DNA of 64,000 nt from Metasolibacillus fluoroglycofenilyticus (GCF_003049645.1 NZ_PYWK01000006.1:17829-81828); one strand, 5' to 3'; shown: positions 9,110 to 17,646, counted from the first letter of the stretch. Notes: generated by a model from the letters alone, not told the origin. Numbers and translations are program-made.

Positions 9110-9269
9110 ATAAAGTGAAACTTCCATCAGTGGGGGTTTTCCTCATCCCCACTGATTGTTAGTTGAACCAATCGGGCTTTTTCCAGCAGTTGATCTCCCG
9201 CTTATTCTTTAGCGTATTTTCACTTAAGTCTTGAAGTGGTAATCTCACAGCCCGTTAATGCGGGATAAA
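9110..9269 (+). repeat. Family B structured repeat, copy 3
   Basis: Forward copy directly after the AlbA_2 regulator. ATCAGTGGGG and CCCCACTGAT form a 10-bp stem over a short loop. The copy ends TTAATGCGGGATAAA. It may act as the 3' end of the upstream transcript. Confidence 0.85.
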
Positions 9270-9278
9270 CAAAAATAG

Positions 9279-9306
9279 TTGTATATGATGCTTTGTTCGC
9301 TATAAT
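9279..9306 (+). promoter_or_regulatory. Sigma-A promoter of the MFS transporter
   Basis: TTGTAT at 9279-9284, a 16-bp spacer and TATAAT at 9301-9306, immediately after repeat B copy 3. Confidence 0.65.
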
Positions 9307-9337
9307 CAAATTAACAATAATAGAAAGTAGCGTTCAG

Positions 9338-10552
9338 ATGAAAACATATAATGAAAAGATGAGCATTTATCATGGCATGGCTTCCACACTTGCTGCCAAT
9401 ACAACGGCAAATTATATTCCGATATTTTCGATGGCGATTTTAGGGGCGACGAATTATCAGGTCGGCTTAATTAGCTCTATTCCGCCTTTAGTCACATTGC
9501 TGATGACGATTCCAGCGGCAATTTTATTGAATAAGGCGGTAGAGCAAAAGAAGCTTGTTGCCTTTTCCGTACTGATTGCAAGGCTTATTTTTATGTCATT
9601 CATCTTTATCGCCTATATCCCGCAGGCAATTGCGTCATGGGCTTTATTAGCGTTGATTGCGTTAATGAGTATACCAAACACAATGGCGAATATGGGCTGG
9701 CAGGCATTAATCGGTAATATTATTGAGGATAGAAGGCGTGGTCAATTTTTTAGTGACCGCAATCGCCTGCTAACAATTGTAGGACTTATTTCGACATTAA
9801 CTATTGGTATTATTATGCGAGAGGCTACGAATAGTACCTTTGCTTATCAGCTTTTATTTTCAATCGCCTTTTGCTTTGGCTTGTTAGAAGTGTACTTTTT
9901 GTTAAAGCATGAGGAAGGGGAGCCTGTACAGAAAAAGGAACGAAATAAGGCTATGAATTGGGGTATTTTCAAAGACTCTAATTATGTCCGTTTTTTATTT
10001 GTAGCTTTACTTTTTAATTTCGGCTGGCAAATTGCATGGGGGCTTTTCAATATTTATAATGTGCGCTATGCAGGGGCAACAATATTTTGGATTAGCATGT
10101 TTAGTGCGGCAAATATGCTAGCGCAAATTTTTTCCTTCCCATTATGGCGTAAATGGTCAGAGAAATACGGCAATATGCGTGTCTTCGTTTGGGTAGCCTT
10201 CGGTATGGCGGTAGCCCCATTCGCGATGTCACTATCGACAAATCTTGTCTATTTAACACTCGTATCTGTACAATCGGGTTTATTCGTCTCTGGTACAACA
10301 TTAATTCTATTTAATTTATTGCTAGAAAATTCCCCAAAGGAAAATCGTACATATTGCATTACGAGCTATAATGTTTTACTAGCGATTATCGCCTTTATCG
10401 CACCGCAAATCGGTATTTGGATACTCGAAACATTTACAATGACAACTGCTATGAACATTAGCACCATTGTTCGACTAACAGCAGCATTTGGTTTCCTGTA
10501 TGTATGGATGAAGAGTAGAAGACCAGTGAGCTATTCCAAAAGCCGTGCGTAG
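9338..10552 (+). CDS. Major facilitator superfamily transporter
   Basis: About 404 residues with roughly ten to twelve hydrophobic helices, an MFS fold. The start at 9338 (MKTYNEKMSIYHG) follows the promoter; an in-frame ATG at 9293 lies upstream of the -10 and is unlikely. The ribosome binding site is weak. The substrate is not evident. The last residues (SYSKSRA) and the stop codon are encoded by the hairpin of a family A repeat, so the original C-terminus may have been replaced. Confidence 0.75.
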   Translation: MKTYNEKMSIYHGMASTLAANTTANYIPIFSMAILGATNYQVGLISSIPPLVTLLMTIPAAILLNKAVEQKKLVAFSVLIARLIFMSFIFIAYIPQAIASWALLALIALMSIPNTMANMGWQALIGNIIEDRRRGQFFSDRNRLLTIVGLISTLTIGIIMREATNSTFAYQLLFSIAFCFGLLEVYFLLKHEEGEPVQKKERNKAMNWGIFKDSNYVRFLFVALLFNFGWQIAWGLFNIYNVRYAGATIFWISMFSAANMLAQIFSFPLWRKWSEKYGNMRVFVWVAFGMAVAPFAMSLSTNLVYLTLVSVQSGLFVSGTTLILFNLLLENSPKENRTYCITSYNVLLAIIAFIAPQIGIWILETFTMTTAMNISTIVRLTAAFGFLYVWMKSRRPVSYSKSRA

Positions 10553-10734
10553 CCGGCTTTTGGATAGTAGCGATAATGTTTGATAAAATGTTGATGTAAC
10601 TAAAAAGAGAAATCCTCTTTTAAAAATGTGATGAACATTGGCCAAAGCAGTGTTCCCGCTTGGTGAAAAATGGAGCGATGCAAACCTTTATTTCAATATG
10701 GTGTCAAAAAAAATGGATTTTTCGGACACGCCCT
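10531..10734 (+). repeat. Family A repeat, copy 1
   Basis: It starts with the hairpin CTATTCCAAAAGCC/GGCTTTTGGATAG, whose loop contains the stop codon of the MFS gene. The middle (CCTCTTTTAAAAATGTGATG, then CATTGG) matches copies 3 and 4. It ends near TTTTTCGGACACGCCC. Confidence 0.85.
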
Positions 10735-10791
10735 TCAATACTGACAATTAATAAGACTTTTCTAATGTATAGCCGATTAATGTGTTTTGTT

Positions 10792-11154
10792 TTAATAATA
10801 GGTATACTTTTCCTGTTTCTGATTTTTTACTATAATAAAAATCAAATCTAGAAATAGGCCATTGACTTTTAGGGATAAAATCTTGTTTGAATTGGTGTAG
10901 GGCATCTTTCCTGTATAACCATATTTGGCTGCATGATTAGTTACTGCACCCGTGTTCATTTTTGTTAATGCTAATCCACTAAAATCTACACGCTCTAATC
11001 TTATATCATCTATACTATAGGTAGTAATATCCTCAGTTAGTAAATCTAACTCAAACTCATTAATTTCCGAAGCATTTGCCGTATCGTTGATGTTAATTAG
11101 AAATAGAATTGCTAAGCTATATAAGATGGTTGTTAAAAATTTCGTAAACTTCAT
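10792..11154 (-). CDS. Small secreted protein, divergent from comQ
   Basis: 120 residues with an N-terminal signal peptide (MKFTKFLTTILYSLAILFL, then a plausible cleavage after ..NDTANA). The mature part is short and polar with SGLALTKMNTGAVTNHAAKY and no recognised domain. The ATG at 11154 is used because TTAGGTGG lies about 10 bp upstream. A leftward promoter, TTGTTT-18 bp-TATAAT, abuts a ComA-box-like palindrome, so quorum-sensing control is likely (inference). The 3' end lies close to repeat A copy 1 and the hydrophobic tail may be altered. A secreted effector is possible but unproven. Confidence 0.55.
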   Translation of the reverse strand: MKFTKFLTTILYSLAILFLININDTANASEINEFELDLLTEDITTYSIDDIRLERVDFSGLALTKMNTGAVTNHAAKYGYTGKMPYTNSNKILSLKVNGLFLDLIFIIVKNQKQEKYTYY

Positions 11155-11213
11155 TTTCAAATATGCCACCTAATTAGTTGCTATAGCATTTTTTATATTC
11201 TCGAGTTAACCCC

Positions 11214-11311
11214 ATTATAGTACTACACATAACACATAAACAATTGCGTGATTCCGCATATTTTATTTGCGGAATCATGCAATTGATTTTAGTTATAAAA
11301 TTATCTTTAAT
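11214..11311. promoter_or_regulatory. Palindromic ComA-like operator with divergent promoters, copy 1
   Basis: The palindrome is 11241-11285. Left arm: TTGCGT-GATT-CCGCAT (11244-11259). Right arm: TTGCGG-AATC-ATGCAA (11267-11282). Both resemble the B. subtilis ComA box TTGCGG-N4-CCGCAA. Leftward: -35 TTGTTT at 11238-11243, 18-bp spacer, -10 TATAAT at 11214-11219, reading into the secreted-protein gene. Rightward: TTGATT at 11283-11288 and TTTAAT at 11306-11311 towards comQ; another candidate is TTGATA 11319-11324 with TATGCT 11341-11346. Confidence 0.65.
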
Positions 11312-11411
11312 TTCTAATTTGATACAAATAAATACTGAACTATGCTCTACTGTCCTTGCTGTGCAACTAAGACAATGGTACTATATTCTCTAAGTAAGGT
11401 GGGTGATAAAG

Positions 11412-12311
11412 TTGGTATATAAAAATGATATAATAGATAAAATGAAGGAAATTATCTTATTAGAAAATATAGAGGAACGTTTCAAAATAACTTTATTAAG
11501 TTATATAAATGAAAAAAGTAATTCTGCTATGTCTTTTGGGGAGCTTTGTATATTCCATTATCAGGCATTTTTACAAGAACCAGAGATAGATAGAGACATC
11601 ATACGAGTTGCTGCTGCTGTTGAACTATTAGTACTGAGCTTCGATATAATAGATGATTTGCAGGATGGCGATGCGGATTATATATGGTGCAATAATCCTG
11701 CTATTGCGATGAATGGTGCGTTGGCAATGATTTTTTTAACAGCCAAGCTGATTCATGAAAGTACATTTCGGCACAAAGCACAGGCTCTGCATGTGCTAAA
11801 TGAATTTGCATTAAAGAGCATTAATGGACAATATCTTGATTTAGAAAATAGCGCAAAAGACGAAGCTTCTTATCTCAAAATGACAGAGGCTAAATCAGGT
11901 GCATTAATAGCACTTAGCAGTTCGATAGGTGCTAGCCTAGCGCTAGGTAAATTGGATGAAAGAGTAATTGAGTATTCAACATATATTGGTGTAGTCCAGC
12001 AAATATTAAATGATATCCAAGACCTGAAAACATGGGGTAAAAAAAATGACTTGCTAAATGGCAAGTATTCTTTACCGATCCTTTATTTATTGGAGCAGTC
12101 AGAAGCGTATGCAGATATTTTGAAAAAATATTATAATGGTGCAAAAGTGGAGCTTGAACCTACATATTTTAAACAAGTATTATTAGAAAGCGGTGCAATT
12201 AATTATGCACTTGCTATAAAAAATATTTTCAAATTCAAGACATTGCATATAATAAAAACGATGCCATTTAACAATGAAGAAAAACAATATTTAATAAAAT
12301 TAGTAGAATAG
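11412..12311 (+). CDS. comQ: ComQ isoprenyl transferase, ComX-modifying enzyme
   Basis: 299 residues, polyprenyl synthetase fold. The first aspartate-rich motif is LSFDIIDDLQDGDAD near residue 80 and the second is ILNDIQDLKTWGKKNDL near residue 205. ComQ prenylates a C-terminal tryptophan of ComX. The TTG at 11412 sits nine bases after AAGGTGG; a GTG at 11403 touches that site and an ATG at 11442 is also possible. comX starts 11 bp downstream, then comP and comA, the canonical comQXPA order. Regulation by the palindrome upstream would give autoinduction. Confidence 0.9.
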   Translation: MVYKNDIIDKMKEIILLENIEERFKITLLSYINEKSNSAMSFGELCIFHYQAFLQEPEIDRDIIRVAAAVELLVLSFDIIDDLQDGDADYIWCNNPAIAMNGALAMIFLTAKLIHESTFRHKAQALHVLNEFALKSINGQYLDLENSAKDEASYLKMTEAKSGALIALSSSIGASLALGKLDERVIEYSTYIGVVQQILNDIQDLKTWGKKNDLLNGKYSLPILYLLEQSEAYADILKKYYNGAKVELEPTYFKQVLLESGAINYALAIKNIFKFKTLHIIKTMPFNNEEKQYLIKLVE

Positions 12312-12322
12312 GAAGTTTTAAC

Positions 12323-12484
12323 GTGATTAGCAAATTAATTAAGTATGTAAAAGAAAATTCTCAACTAATACCACTATTAGAGGATAATAAGTTATCACTT
12401 TTAGGTGTCTCGAAATGGGAGCAACAGGCAATTGTTGAGGCGATGAATGAGCCGATGAAAGCATTATTTTCCAAATGGAGATAA
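12323..12484 (+). CDS. comX: ComX pheromone precursor
   Basis: A 53-codon gene with a GTG start and AGGAAG seven bases upstream. The product begins MISKLIKYVKENSQLIPLLE, contains LSLLGVSKWEQQAIVEAMN and ends FSKWR. It resembles ComX in length and in the N-terminal helix pattern, including an L.GV segment near the middle. The penultimate Trp52 is the likely prenylation site; the mature pheromone would be the last 6-10 residues. Placement between comQ and comP is diagnostic. The comP start follows two bases after the stop. ComX C-termini define pherotypes, and this one is not one I recognise. Confidence 0.85.
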   Translation: MISKLIKYVKENSQLIPLLEDNKLSLLGVSKWEQQAIVEAMNEPMKALFSKWR

Positions 12485-12486
12485 AA

Positions 12487-14676
12487 ATGAGCAAAAAAGT
12501 GTTTTTGGTAGTGTTATTTGGATATACTACCTTATTTATATACTTAATATCATTTTTATTAAGAACACCGTTTATCGGTATTGAAATAGTGCAAGTGCAA
12601 CAAGAGTGGAAAATTCAAGATTTTGCTCATCCTGAATGGGCCGAGAATCATAATATTGAGCGCGGAGATATCATACTGGAGATTAATCACCAGCCAATAA
12701 AAATTGCTGATGATGCCACGCAATATGTAATAAAGGGCGCAAGCAGCATACTTACCCAAAGTACACAAGGGGACAGTAAGCTTATCAAAATTTCATATCG
12801 CGATTTTCCGATACAATCGTTTTATTGGGTATTATTACCGATTGTTTATTTTATAATGAGTTTAATTATATGTATTTATTTGAAACTATATAGAAAAGAA
12901 TCCTTTCAATCTATTAATATCTTTGTATTATTTATATTAACAGTAGCATTAACATACGGTGCTATAGGACCATCAGGATACTTGGGGAATATAAGTGTTT
13001 TTATTATGAGTAATGGAGCTATAGCAAGTATTATTTTATTACTACATTTTTTAATTAACTATCTACAATTATTAGATGTTAACCATAGATTGATAATTAA
13101 GCCTACTTACTTGTATGGGATTCTTATTATTAGCTGCTTGTTGACGTTATCAGAGAAAATTATTCCAACTATCTATGAATGGAATACAATTTTTATACTA
13201 TTAGGAATAGCGTTTCTTATTTTTTATGCATTCCTAATGCTATTAATTGTCTACTTGAAATATCGTAAACAACAGCTATTAGTATTGCTCTTTTGCTTAG
13301 TAGGGCCCTTTTTACCGATGCTCTTACTATACTTGTTACCGATGCTGTTATTTCAACAGCATGTACTAGCTATGGCTTATTGCACCTTGTTTTTACTTTT
13401 GATTCCCATTTTGTTAATGCTCACACAGCTCCCAGACTATTTATTCGATGTCGATTATGAAATTTCAAAAATACGCTACTATAGTATGCTATCATTAGTT
13501 GCCTCTAGTGTCGTTGTAATAGGCCTTTATTTTATACTGGATATAAAGCGACTAGATGCTTTTAAAAGCTTTCTTTTCTTATTTATTGTTATTTTTGGTT
13601 TGTTCTACGTAAAGGAACGAATCGATTACGCAAGCCGAAAAGTTTTATTTTCTCCTAAAGGCGATTACGTGCATTTTGTGTATAAAACCATTGAACAAAT
13701 TACGCATATGCCTTCAGTTGATAAGTTATTAAAGCATTTTAGTGAGGCATTGGCTCAGCAATTATCTGTGAGTCATGTTGAGGTACATACTTATTCCACT
13801 GCTAATCGGGTGGCAAATCCTAAAATAATTGAAAACTTAGCGTTAGGTACTGTGAAAAGGGTGGATGGTCGTTATATTGGCTGTTTGCATGAAACATTGG
13901 ATAAAAAGTATATTGTGACGATTGCTAATGAGGGCGGTCTATATTTAAAAAAAGAAGAGCTATTATGCTTGGAATTGCTCATTATGTATGTTAGTAATTT
14001 CATTGATAACACGCAGTTTGTCGAAGGGCTTATTGAGCAACTTGATACATCGCAGCAAGGCAATCCAGCATGGCTGAAGAAATATATTTGGCTGCAGCTA
14101 GAAAATGAAAAATCCCAGCTTGCACAGGAACTACATGATACGATTTTACAGCAGCAACTTTATTTAATACGTGAGCTAGATGTAGCGCAAATAGATAAGC
14201 AGTTAATTAAACGTCAGCGGGAATATTTAATCCAATTAAATGTCGATTTGCGTCATTATTGTGAGCAATTGAAGCCACCTTTACTAGAGAAGCAAGGTTT
14301 ACGGGTTGCATTGAATAAATTATTTGCGGAAATAGAGCGACAGGCGAACTTTACAATTATCCATGCAATAGAAAATGTCGTATTGGACTCCCCCGAACTA
14401 CCACTATTAATTTATCGTACAATCCAAGAGATGTTGAATAATGCATTAAAGCATTCACGGGCAACCTATGTCAAAATTACACTAACCGCTTCGACGCAAG
14501 GTTTTGAATTAGTTTATTTTGATAATGGGGTTGGCTGTGATTTATCTGAAATTGATGGGAAAAATTCGATGGGATTACAAGGAATGAAAGAACGAGTGTA
14601 TGCATATAACGGCTCGTTTGAGTTAACATCAGCCTTAGACGAAGGTATGCATATTGTTATCAAAGTTAAGGAGTAA
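12487..14676 (+). CDS. comP: ComP sensor histidine kinase
   Basis: About 729 residues. TM helix 1, then an extracytoplasmic PDZ-like stretch (residues ~30-75, including ERGDIILEINHQPI), then a block of further hydrophobic helices to about residue 390. A linker precedes the HisKA_3 H-box ELHDTILQQQLYLIREL near residue 545, with His as phosphoacceptor. HATPase boxes are EMLNNALKHSRA, FDNGVGCD and MGLQGMKERVYAY. The ATG at 12487 is preferred over 12475 because GGAG at 12477-12480 is correctly spaced. It detects ComX and phosphorylates ComA. Confidence 0.92.
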   Translation: MSKKVFLVVLFGYTTLFIYLISFLLRTPFIGIEIVQVQQEWKIQDFAHPEWAENHNIERGDIILEINHQPIKIADDATQYVIKGASSILTQSTQGDSKLIKISYRDFPIQSFYWVLLPIVYFIMSLIICIYLKLYRKESFQSINIFVLFILTVALTYGAIGPSGYLGNISVFIMSNGAIASIILLLHFLINYLQLLDVNHRLIIKPTYLYGILIISCLLTLSEKIIPTIYEWNTIFILLGIAFLIFYAFLMLLIVYLKYRKQQLLVLLFCLVGPFLPMLLLYLLPMLLFQQHVLAMAYCTLFLLLIPILLMLTQLPDYLFDVDYEISKIRYYSMLSLVASSVVVIGLYFILDIKRLDAFKSFLFLFIVIFGLFYVKERIDYASRKVLFSPKGDYVHFVYKTIEQITHMPSVDKLLKHFSEALAQQLSVSHVEVHTYSTANRVANPKIIENLALGTVKRVDGRYIGCLHETLDKKYIVTIANEGGLYLKKEELLCLELLIMYVSNFIDNTQFVEGLIEQLDTSQQGNPAWLKKYIWLQLENEKSQLAQELHDTILQQQLYLIRELDVAQIDKQLIKRQREYLIQLNVDLRHYCEQLKPPLLEKQGLRVALNKLFAEIERQANFTIIHAIENVVLDSPELPLLIYRTIQEMLNNALKHSRATYVKITLTASTQGFELVYFDNGVGCDLSEIDGKNSMGLQGMKERVYAYNGSFELTSALDEGMHIVIKVKE

Positions 14677-14683
14677 TGTAAGG

Positions 14684-15295
14684 ATGATTAAATTATTATT
14701 AATAGACGACCATCCATTGATTTTAGAGGGAAGTAAGCAAATTTTTAGCAATGCACCTGATATAGTAGCTGATACGTTAGAAGATATGAAATCATTCTCA
14801 AAGGTGCTCACAGAAACACAGTATGATGTGTTTTTAATTGATATTAATTTAGGTGAGAGCAGTGGATTAGAGTTTGCGGAGCAGGTAAAGGCTAAGTATC
14901 CAGCAGCTATCATTATATTGTATACAGGTGAGCAAATAGAAGATTATTATTCACTTATTTTAGAGAAAAAAGTGGATAATGTCATTTCGAAAACAGCAAC
15001 AAAGGATACTATTTTAAAAGCGGTATATGCTGCAGTGAATAATGAAGTGCTGTTGCCTAAAAGCTTTATTGATTACGTACAACAGAATCCAATGAAAAAG
15101 CAACTACAATTAAATCAGCGAGAAAAACGAATTCTAGAGCTAGTGAGAGAAGGCTATACGAATAAGGCAATTGCGCTAGAGTTAAATTTAGCGCAGCGCA
15201 CAGTAGAAAGCTGCTTGTCGCAAATATATATGCTACTAGATATAAATACACGTGCTGACGCTGTGTTAAAGGCTGTGGAATTGAAGTTGATTTAA
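14684..15295 (+). CDS. comA: ComA response regulator (NarL/LuxR family)
   Basis: 203 residues. The receiver domain shows LLLIDDHPLILEGS and the phosphoacceptor Asp in DVFLIDINLG (residue ~50), with Thr in ILYTGE and Lys in VISKTAT. The C-terminal LuxR-type HTH (LNQREKRILELVREGYTNKA through QRTVESCLSQIYMLLDINTR) binds DNA. The start at 14684 follows AAGGAG in the comP end; the upstream ATG at 14654 is unlikely. It is the natural candidate to bind the three palindromes in this island. Transcription probably stops in the family A repeat that follows. Confidence 0.92.
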   Translation: MIKLLLIDDHPLILEGSKQIFSNAPDIVADTLEDMKSFSKVLTETQYDVFLIDINLGESSGLEFAEQVKAKYPAAIIILYTGEQIEDYYSLILEKKVDNVISKTATKDTILKAVYAAVNNEVLLPKSFIDYVQQNPMKKQLQLNQREKRILELVREGYTNKAIALELNLAQRTVESCLSQIYMLLDINTRADAVLKAVELKLI

Positions 15296-15300
15296 CAAAA

Positions 15301-15512
15301 GTTATCCCAAAAGCTGTGCATAGCCGGTTTTTGGGATAGTGGTGATAATATTTTATAAAATATTGAAAGAATACGTCTTTAGAAATGTGCTAAACATTGG
15401 TTTTAGCAGGGGGCACTCTTCTAGGTAAAGTTTTAACGATGAGAGCGACGTTGAGGTAAAAATGGTTGTCTGAAAGTAGGCTAGCACGCTACTGCCAGAC
15501 AGCCGTTTGTTT
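15301..15512 (+). repeat. Family A repeat, copy 2 (partial), with terminal hairpin
   Basis: It starts with TATCCCAAAAGC..TTTTTGGGATA at 15303-15339, six bases after comA, and shares the middle block (TAAACATTGGTTTTAGCAGG). At its right end TTGTCTG..AGTAG (15466-15480) pairs with CTACT..CAGACA before a T run, a likely comA terminator. 15513-15608 holds no gene. Confidence 0.75.
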
Positions 15513-15608
15513 TTTACATTAAAATTTTTACATAATTACTTGCTTTGATTAGTAAATATTCAAGCCGTATGTACAAAATAGTAATTATCTGAAAAGAAAT
15601 TTCAATTA

Positions 15609-15817
15609 GGGGCTGTCCAAAAAGCCGTGCATAGCCGGCATTTTGGACAGTAGCAATGATGTTTCACAAAATGTTGATTCATATAAACAGAAAGCGCCTC
15701 TTTTAAAAATGGGATGAACATTGGCTTTAGCAGTGTTAGCTTTCAGTAAAAGTGAAGCGATGAAAACATTGATTTCAATGCGGTGGCAAAACAAAATGTA
15801 CTTTTCGGACAGCCCCC
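15609..15817 (+). repeat. Family A repeat, copy 3, complete with terminal inverted repeats
   Basis: It begins GGGGCTGTCCAAAAAG and ends CTTTTCGGACAGCCCC, a 16-bp terminal inverted repeat with one mismatch. The first hairpin is TGTCCAAAAAGCC/GGCATTTTGGACA with an unpaired GTGCATA loop. No obvious target-site duplication. It is non-coding and resembles a miniature mobile element (MITE). Confidence 0.85.
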
Positions 15818-15856
15818 GTAAAGATATGCTATTTTTATATTATGGATTCGTATTTT

Positions 15857-16018
15857 TCATTTTCTTAGGATTTTTTTATTATATTTGATTATGAAATCAG
15901 ATGGGGGTGTAAGAAAACATATTAAAGTGAGGTATGGAGTTAAAGGCGAAGATTTAGATCTCAATGAGATTATAAGGGTAATCAACACGCTATAAATATT
16001 GCTATCTGGCAGTGACAT
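15857..16018 (-). CDS. Possible 53-residue peptide downstream of palindrome 2
   Basis: On the minus strand an ATG at 16018 with AGGGAG nine bases upstream opens a 53-codon frame (MSLPDSNIYSVLITLIISLR at the start), hydrophobic in the middle and basic at the end. It lies downstream of the leftward promoter of palindrome 2. Against it, the opposite strand (15891-15995) has a 34-codon frame of more protein-like composition (GVKGEDLDLNEIIRVINTL) without a ribosome binding site. The stretch may be a decayed gene. Low confidence. Confidence 0.25.
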   Translation of the reverse strand: MSLPDSNIYSVLITLIISLRSKSSPLTPYLTLICFLTPPSDFIIKYNKKILRK

Positions 16019-16177
16019 TTTGCTGTGCTCCCTGTTCGATGATGTAGATTATCTAACTAAAGGTACTCCTTTAATTAAGAGCAAAAGACATTACCAAAAT
16101 AAAATTAGGAATCACTCTTTTATTTTTGAAAGTAGATAGGGGATATTTACCTGTAATGTCTTTGCCTTTACTATAAA

Positions 16178-16276
16178 ACTATAGCGCGTTACTTACCGCA
16201 AAAACAATTGCGTGATTCCGTATGAATTTTATGCGGAATCACGCAATTGCCATACGGATGTGAGTAATAGTACTAT
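16178..16276. promoter_or_regulatory. Palindromic ComA-like operator with divergent promoters, copy 2
   Basis: The palindrome is 16205-16249, arms of 19 bp with one mismatch. Boxes are TTGCGT-GATT-CCGTAT (16208-16223) and ATGCGG-AATC-ACGCAA (16231-16246). Leftward: TTGTTT at 16202-16207, 18 bp, TATAGT at 16178-16183. Rightward: TTGCCA at 16247-16252, 18 bp, TACTAT at 16271-16276, towards the three-gene cassette. An extra half-site CCGCAA lies at 16196-16201. The leader to the gene at 16456 is about 170 nt and holds nothing else recognised. Confidence 0.65.
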
Positions 16277-16455
16277 GAGAATAACTCGAATACGGGTTAT
16301 CTATTTATAGTTATAGTGGATTTTGGTCAAAGTAGATTATTTAATAGATCTTTTCCATATGCTTAGTAAAGATCAAAATGTGTTTTGAATGATTTATTTT
16401 ACCACTGGGATATTTTAATTATTTTAATAGGTTAATTATAAGGAGGAAGGTACAT

Positions 16456-16800
16456 ATGGGTGTAGATAGGTTAACACAAGCAAGAACAGACACTGCGAAT
16501 ACAGGTAGAAAGATAGGGGAAGCAATAGGAAATAGTAAAGCAGCAAAGGCTGCTGATAAAGCTGTAAAAGCAATTGGTCAATCATTTGTAGATTATGGAA
16601 AAGCAGTCAATAAAGCTGCTCAACAGACTGTGTATGGAAATATGGAAGCACCTTATGCTACTGGTGGAGGTGCTTTTAAAGGGTTAGTTGATGCTGGCGT
16701 TAAAGGTGCAGCAAGAGGGGCTGGGACAGGTTTACTTTTGGAGTTCGGTGCTAGGTCTGTTAATAATATTTATAATGATGTAATTCGAGGGTCTAAATAA
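16456..16800 (+). CDS. Ala/Gly-rich small protein, first gene of an unknown cassette
   Basis: 114 residues. The N-terminal half is Ala/Lys-rich and helical (SKAAKAADKAVKAIGQSF). The C-terminal half is Gly-rich (GGGAFKGLVDAGVKGAARG) with GxxxG spacing, a feature of membrane-inserting helices. There is no signal peptide, lipobox or double-glycine leader. TAAGGAGGAAGG gives a very strong ribosome binding site. No family recognised. Position behind a ComA-like operator suggests quorum-sensing control; a bacteriocin-like or structural role is speculation. Confidence 0.6.
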   Translation: MGVDRLTQARTDTANTGRKIGEAIGNSKAAKAADKAVKAIGQSFVDYGKAVNKAAQQTVYGNMEAPYATGGGAFKGLVDAGVKGAARGAGTGLLLEFGARSVNNIYNDVIRGSK

Positions 16801-16916
16801 TTAAAAAGCATATGCTAATCTACCGGTATTTGGCAACCACTATACTTCAATTAGTTAGTAATATATAAGTGGAAATTGCCTGTATTTATATAATTTGATT
16901 AAAAGGAAATGTAAAG

Positions 16917-17609
16917 ATGGGTATTACATATGACAGTTTAATAAAGTTAGATTCTGTAATGTTAGTATATTTGGACAAAGAGGATATAATAAAATTAAAT
17001 CTTATTAGTGATAATGGATTAAAGTGGAGAATTCCTATTGAGAAATATAATCAAGTTACAATTAATCTTAAATATTACGCATTTATAATCAATAATAAGT
17101 TTTGGATTAAAGATCCAAAATGTAATAAAATATACAATTTCCTGAATACTCATTTTTCAGTGAGAAATAATGACTGTATGAATAATGTCAAAGATATTAA
17201 ATTAAATTACTCCTCTACAGGGACAGATTTAAGACAAAACACTTTTGATATTATTAATCAAACGAGTTCTTTTTCAAATCTAAATAATGCAATATGTTAC
17301 AAAGCTAGTTTAAGCAATGTTAAGGAAGATTCGCCTATTATTTTTCAAATTATTAGTCCATCAGGTGAGCTACACTTTATTGATGTGGAATATTTAAAAA
17401 AGAATAGTCAGAATGGTATAAGAATCTATTACGCAGGTTTAAAAATCTCACCTTTCTTAGGTGAAGGGGTATGGACTTTTCAAATAATATTTAAAGAAAA
17501 AATAATAGATGATAAAAAAGTTATTTATAAAATTTATAAGAACAACTATAGCCAAAATAAAATAAATCATTTCACGCAACAATATAGTAGCTTTCATATG
17601 GAAGTGTGA
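16917..17609 (+). CDS. Unknown protein, second gene of the cassette
   Basis: 230 residues, markedly Asn/Ile/Lys-rich and more AT-rich than the core genes, which suggests acquisition. There is no signal peptide, transmembrane helix or known motif. Segments such as SPSGELHFIDVEYLKKN and ISPFLGEGVWTFQIIF suggest a beta-rich C-terminal domain. AAAGGA upstream supports the ATG at 16917. It follows the Ala/Gly-rich gene by 116 bp in the same direction and is probably co-expressed with it. Confidence 0.55.
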   Translation: MGITYDSLIKLDSVMLVYLDKEDIIKLNLISDNGLKWRIPIEKYNQVTINLKYYAFIINNKFWIKDPKCNKIYNFLNTHFSVRNNDCMNNVKDIKLNYSSTGTDLRQNTFDIINQTSSFSNLNNAICYKASLSNVKEDSPIIFQIISPSGELHFIDVEYLKKNSQNGIRIYYAGLKISPFLGEGVWTFQIIFKEKIIDDKKVIYKIYKNNYSQNKINHFTQQYSSFHMEV

Positions 17610-17646
17610 AATTTTGTAATTAATGAATAGAGGATTTGATATTTTA

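Noticed and set aside
10660..10851. 63-codon plus-strand frame
   Set aside because: It lies mostly inside repeat A copy 1, has no family and overlaps the 3' end of the secreted-protein gene.
11241..11285. Palindrome 1 as a rho-independent terminator
   Set aside because: It lies upstream of both flanking genes, lacks a T run and carries -35 elements at its edges.
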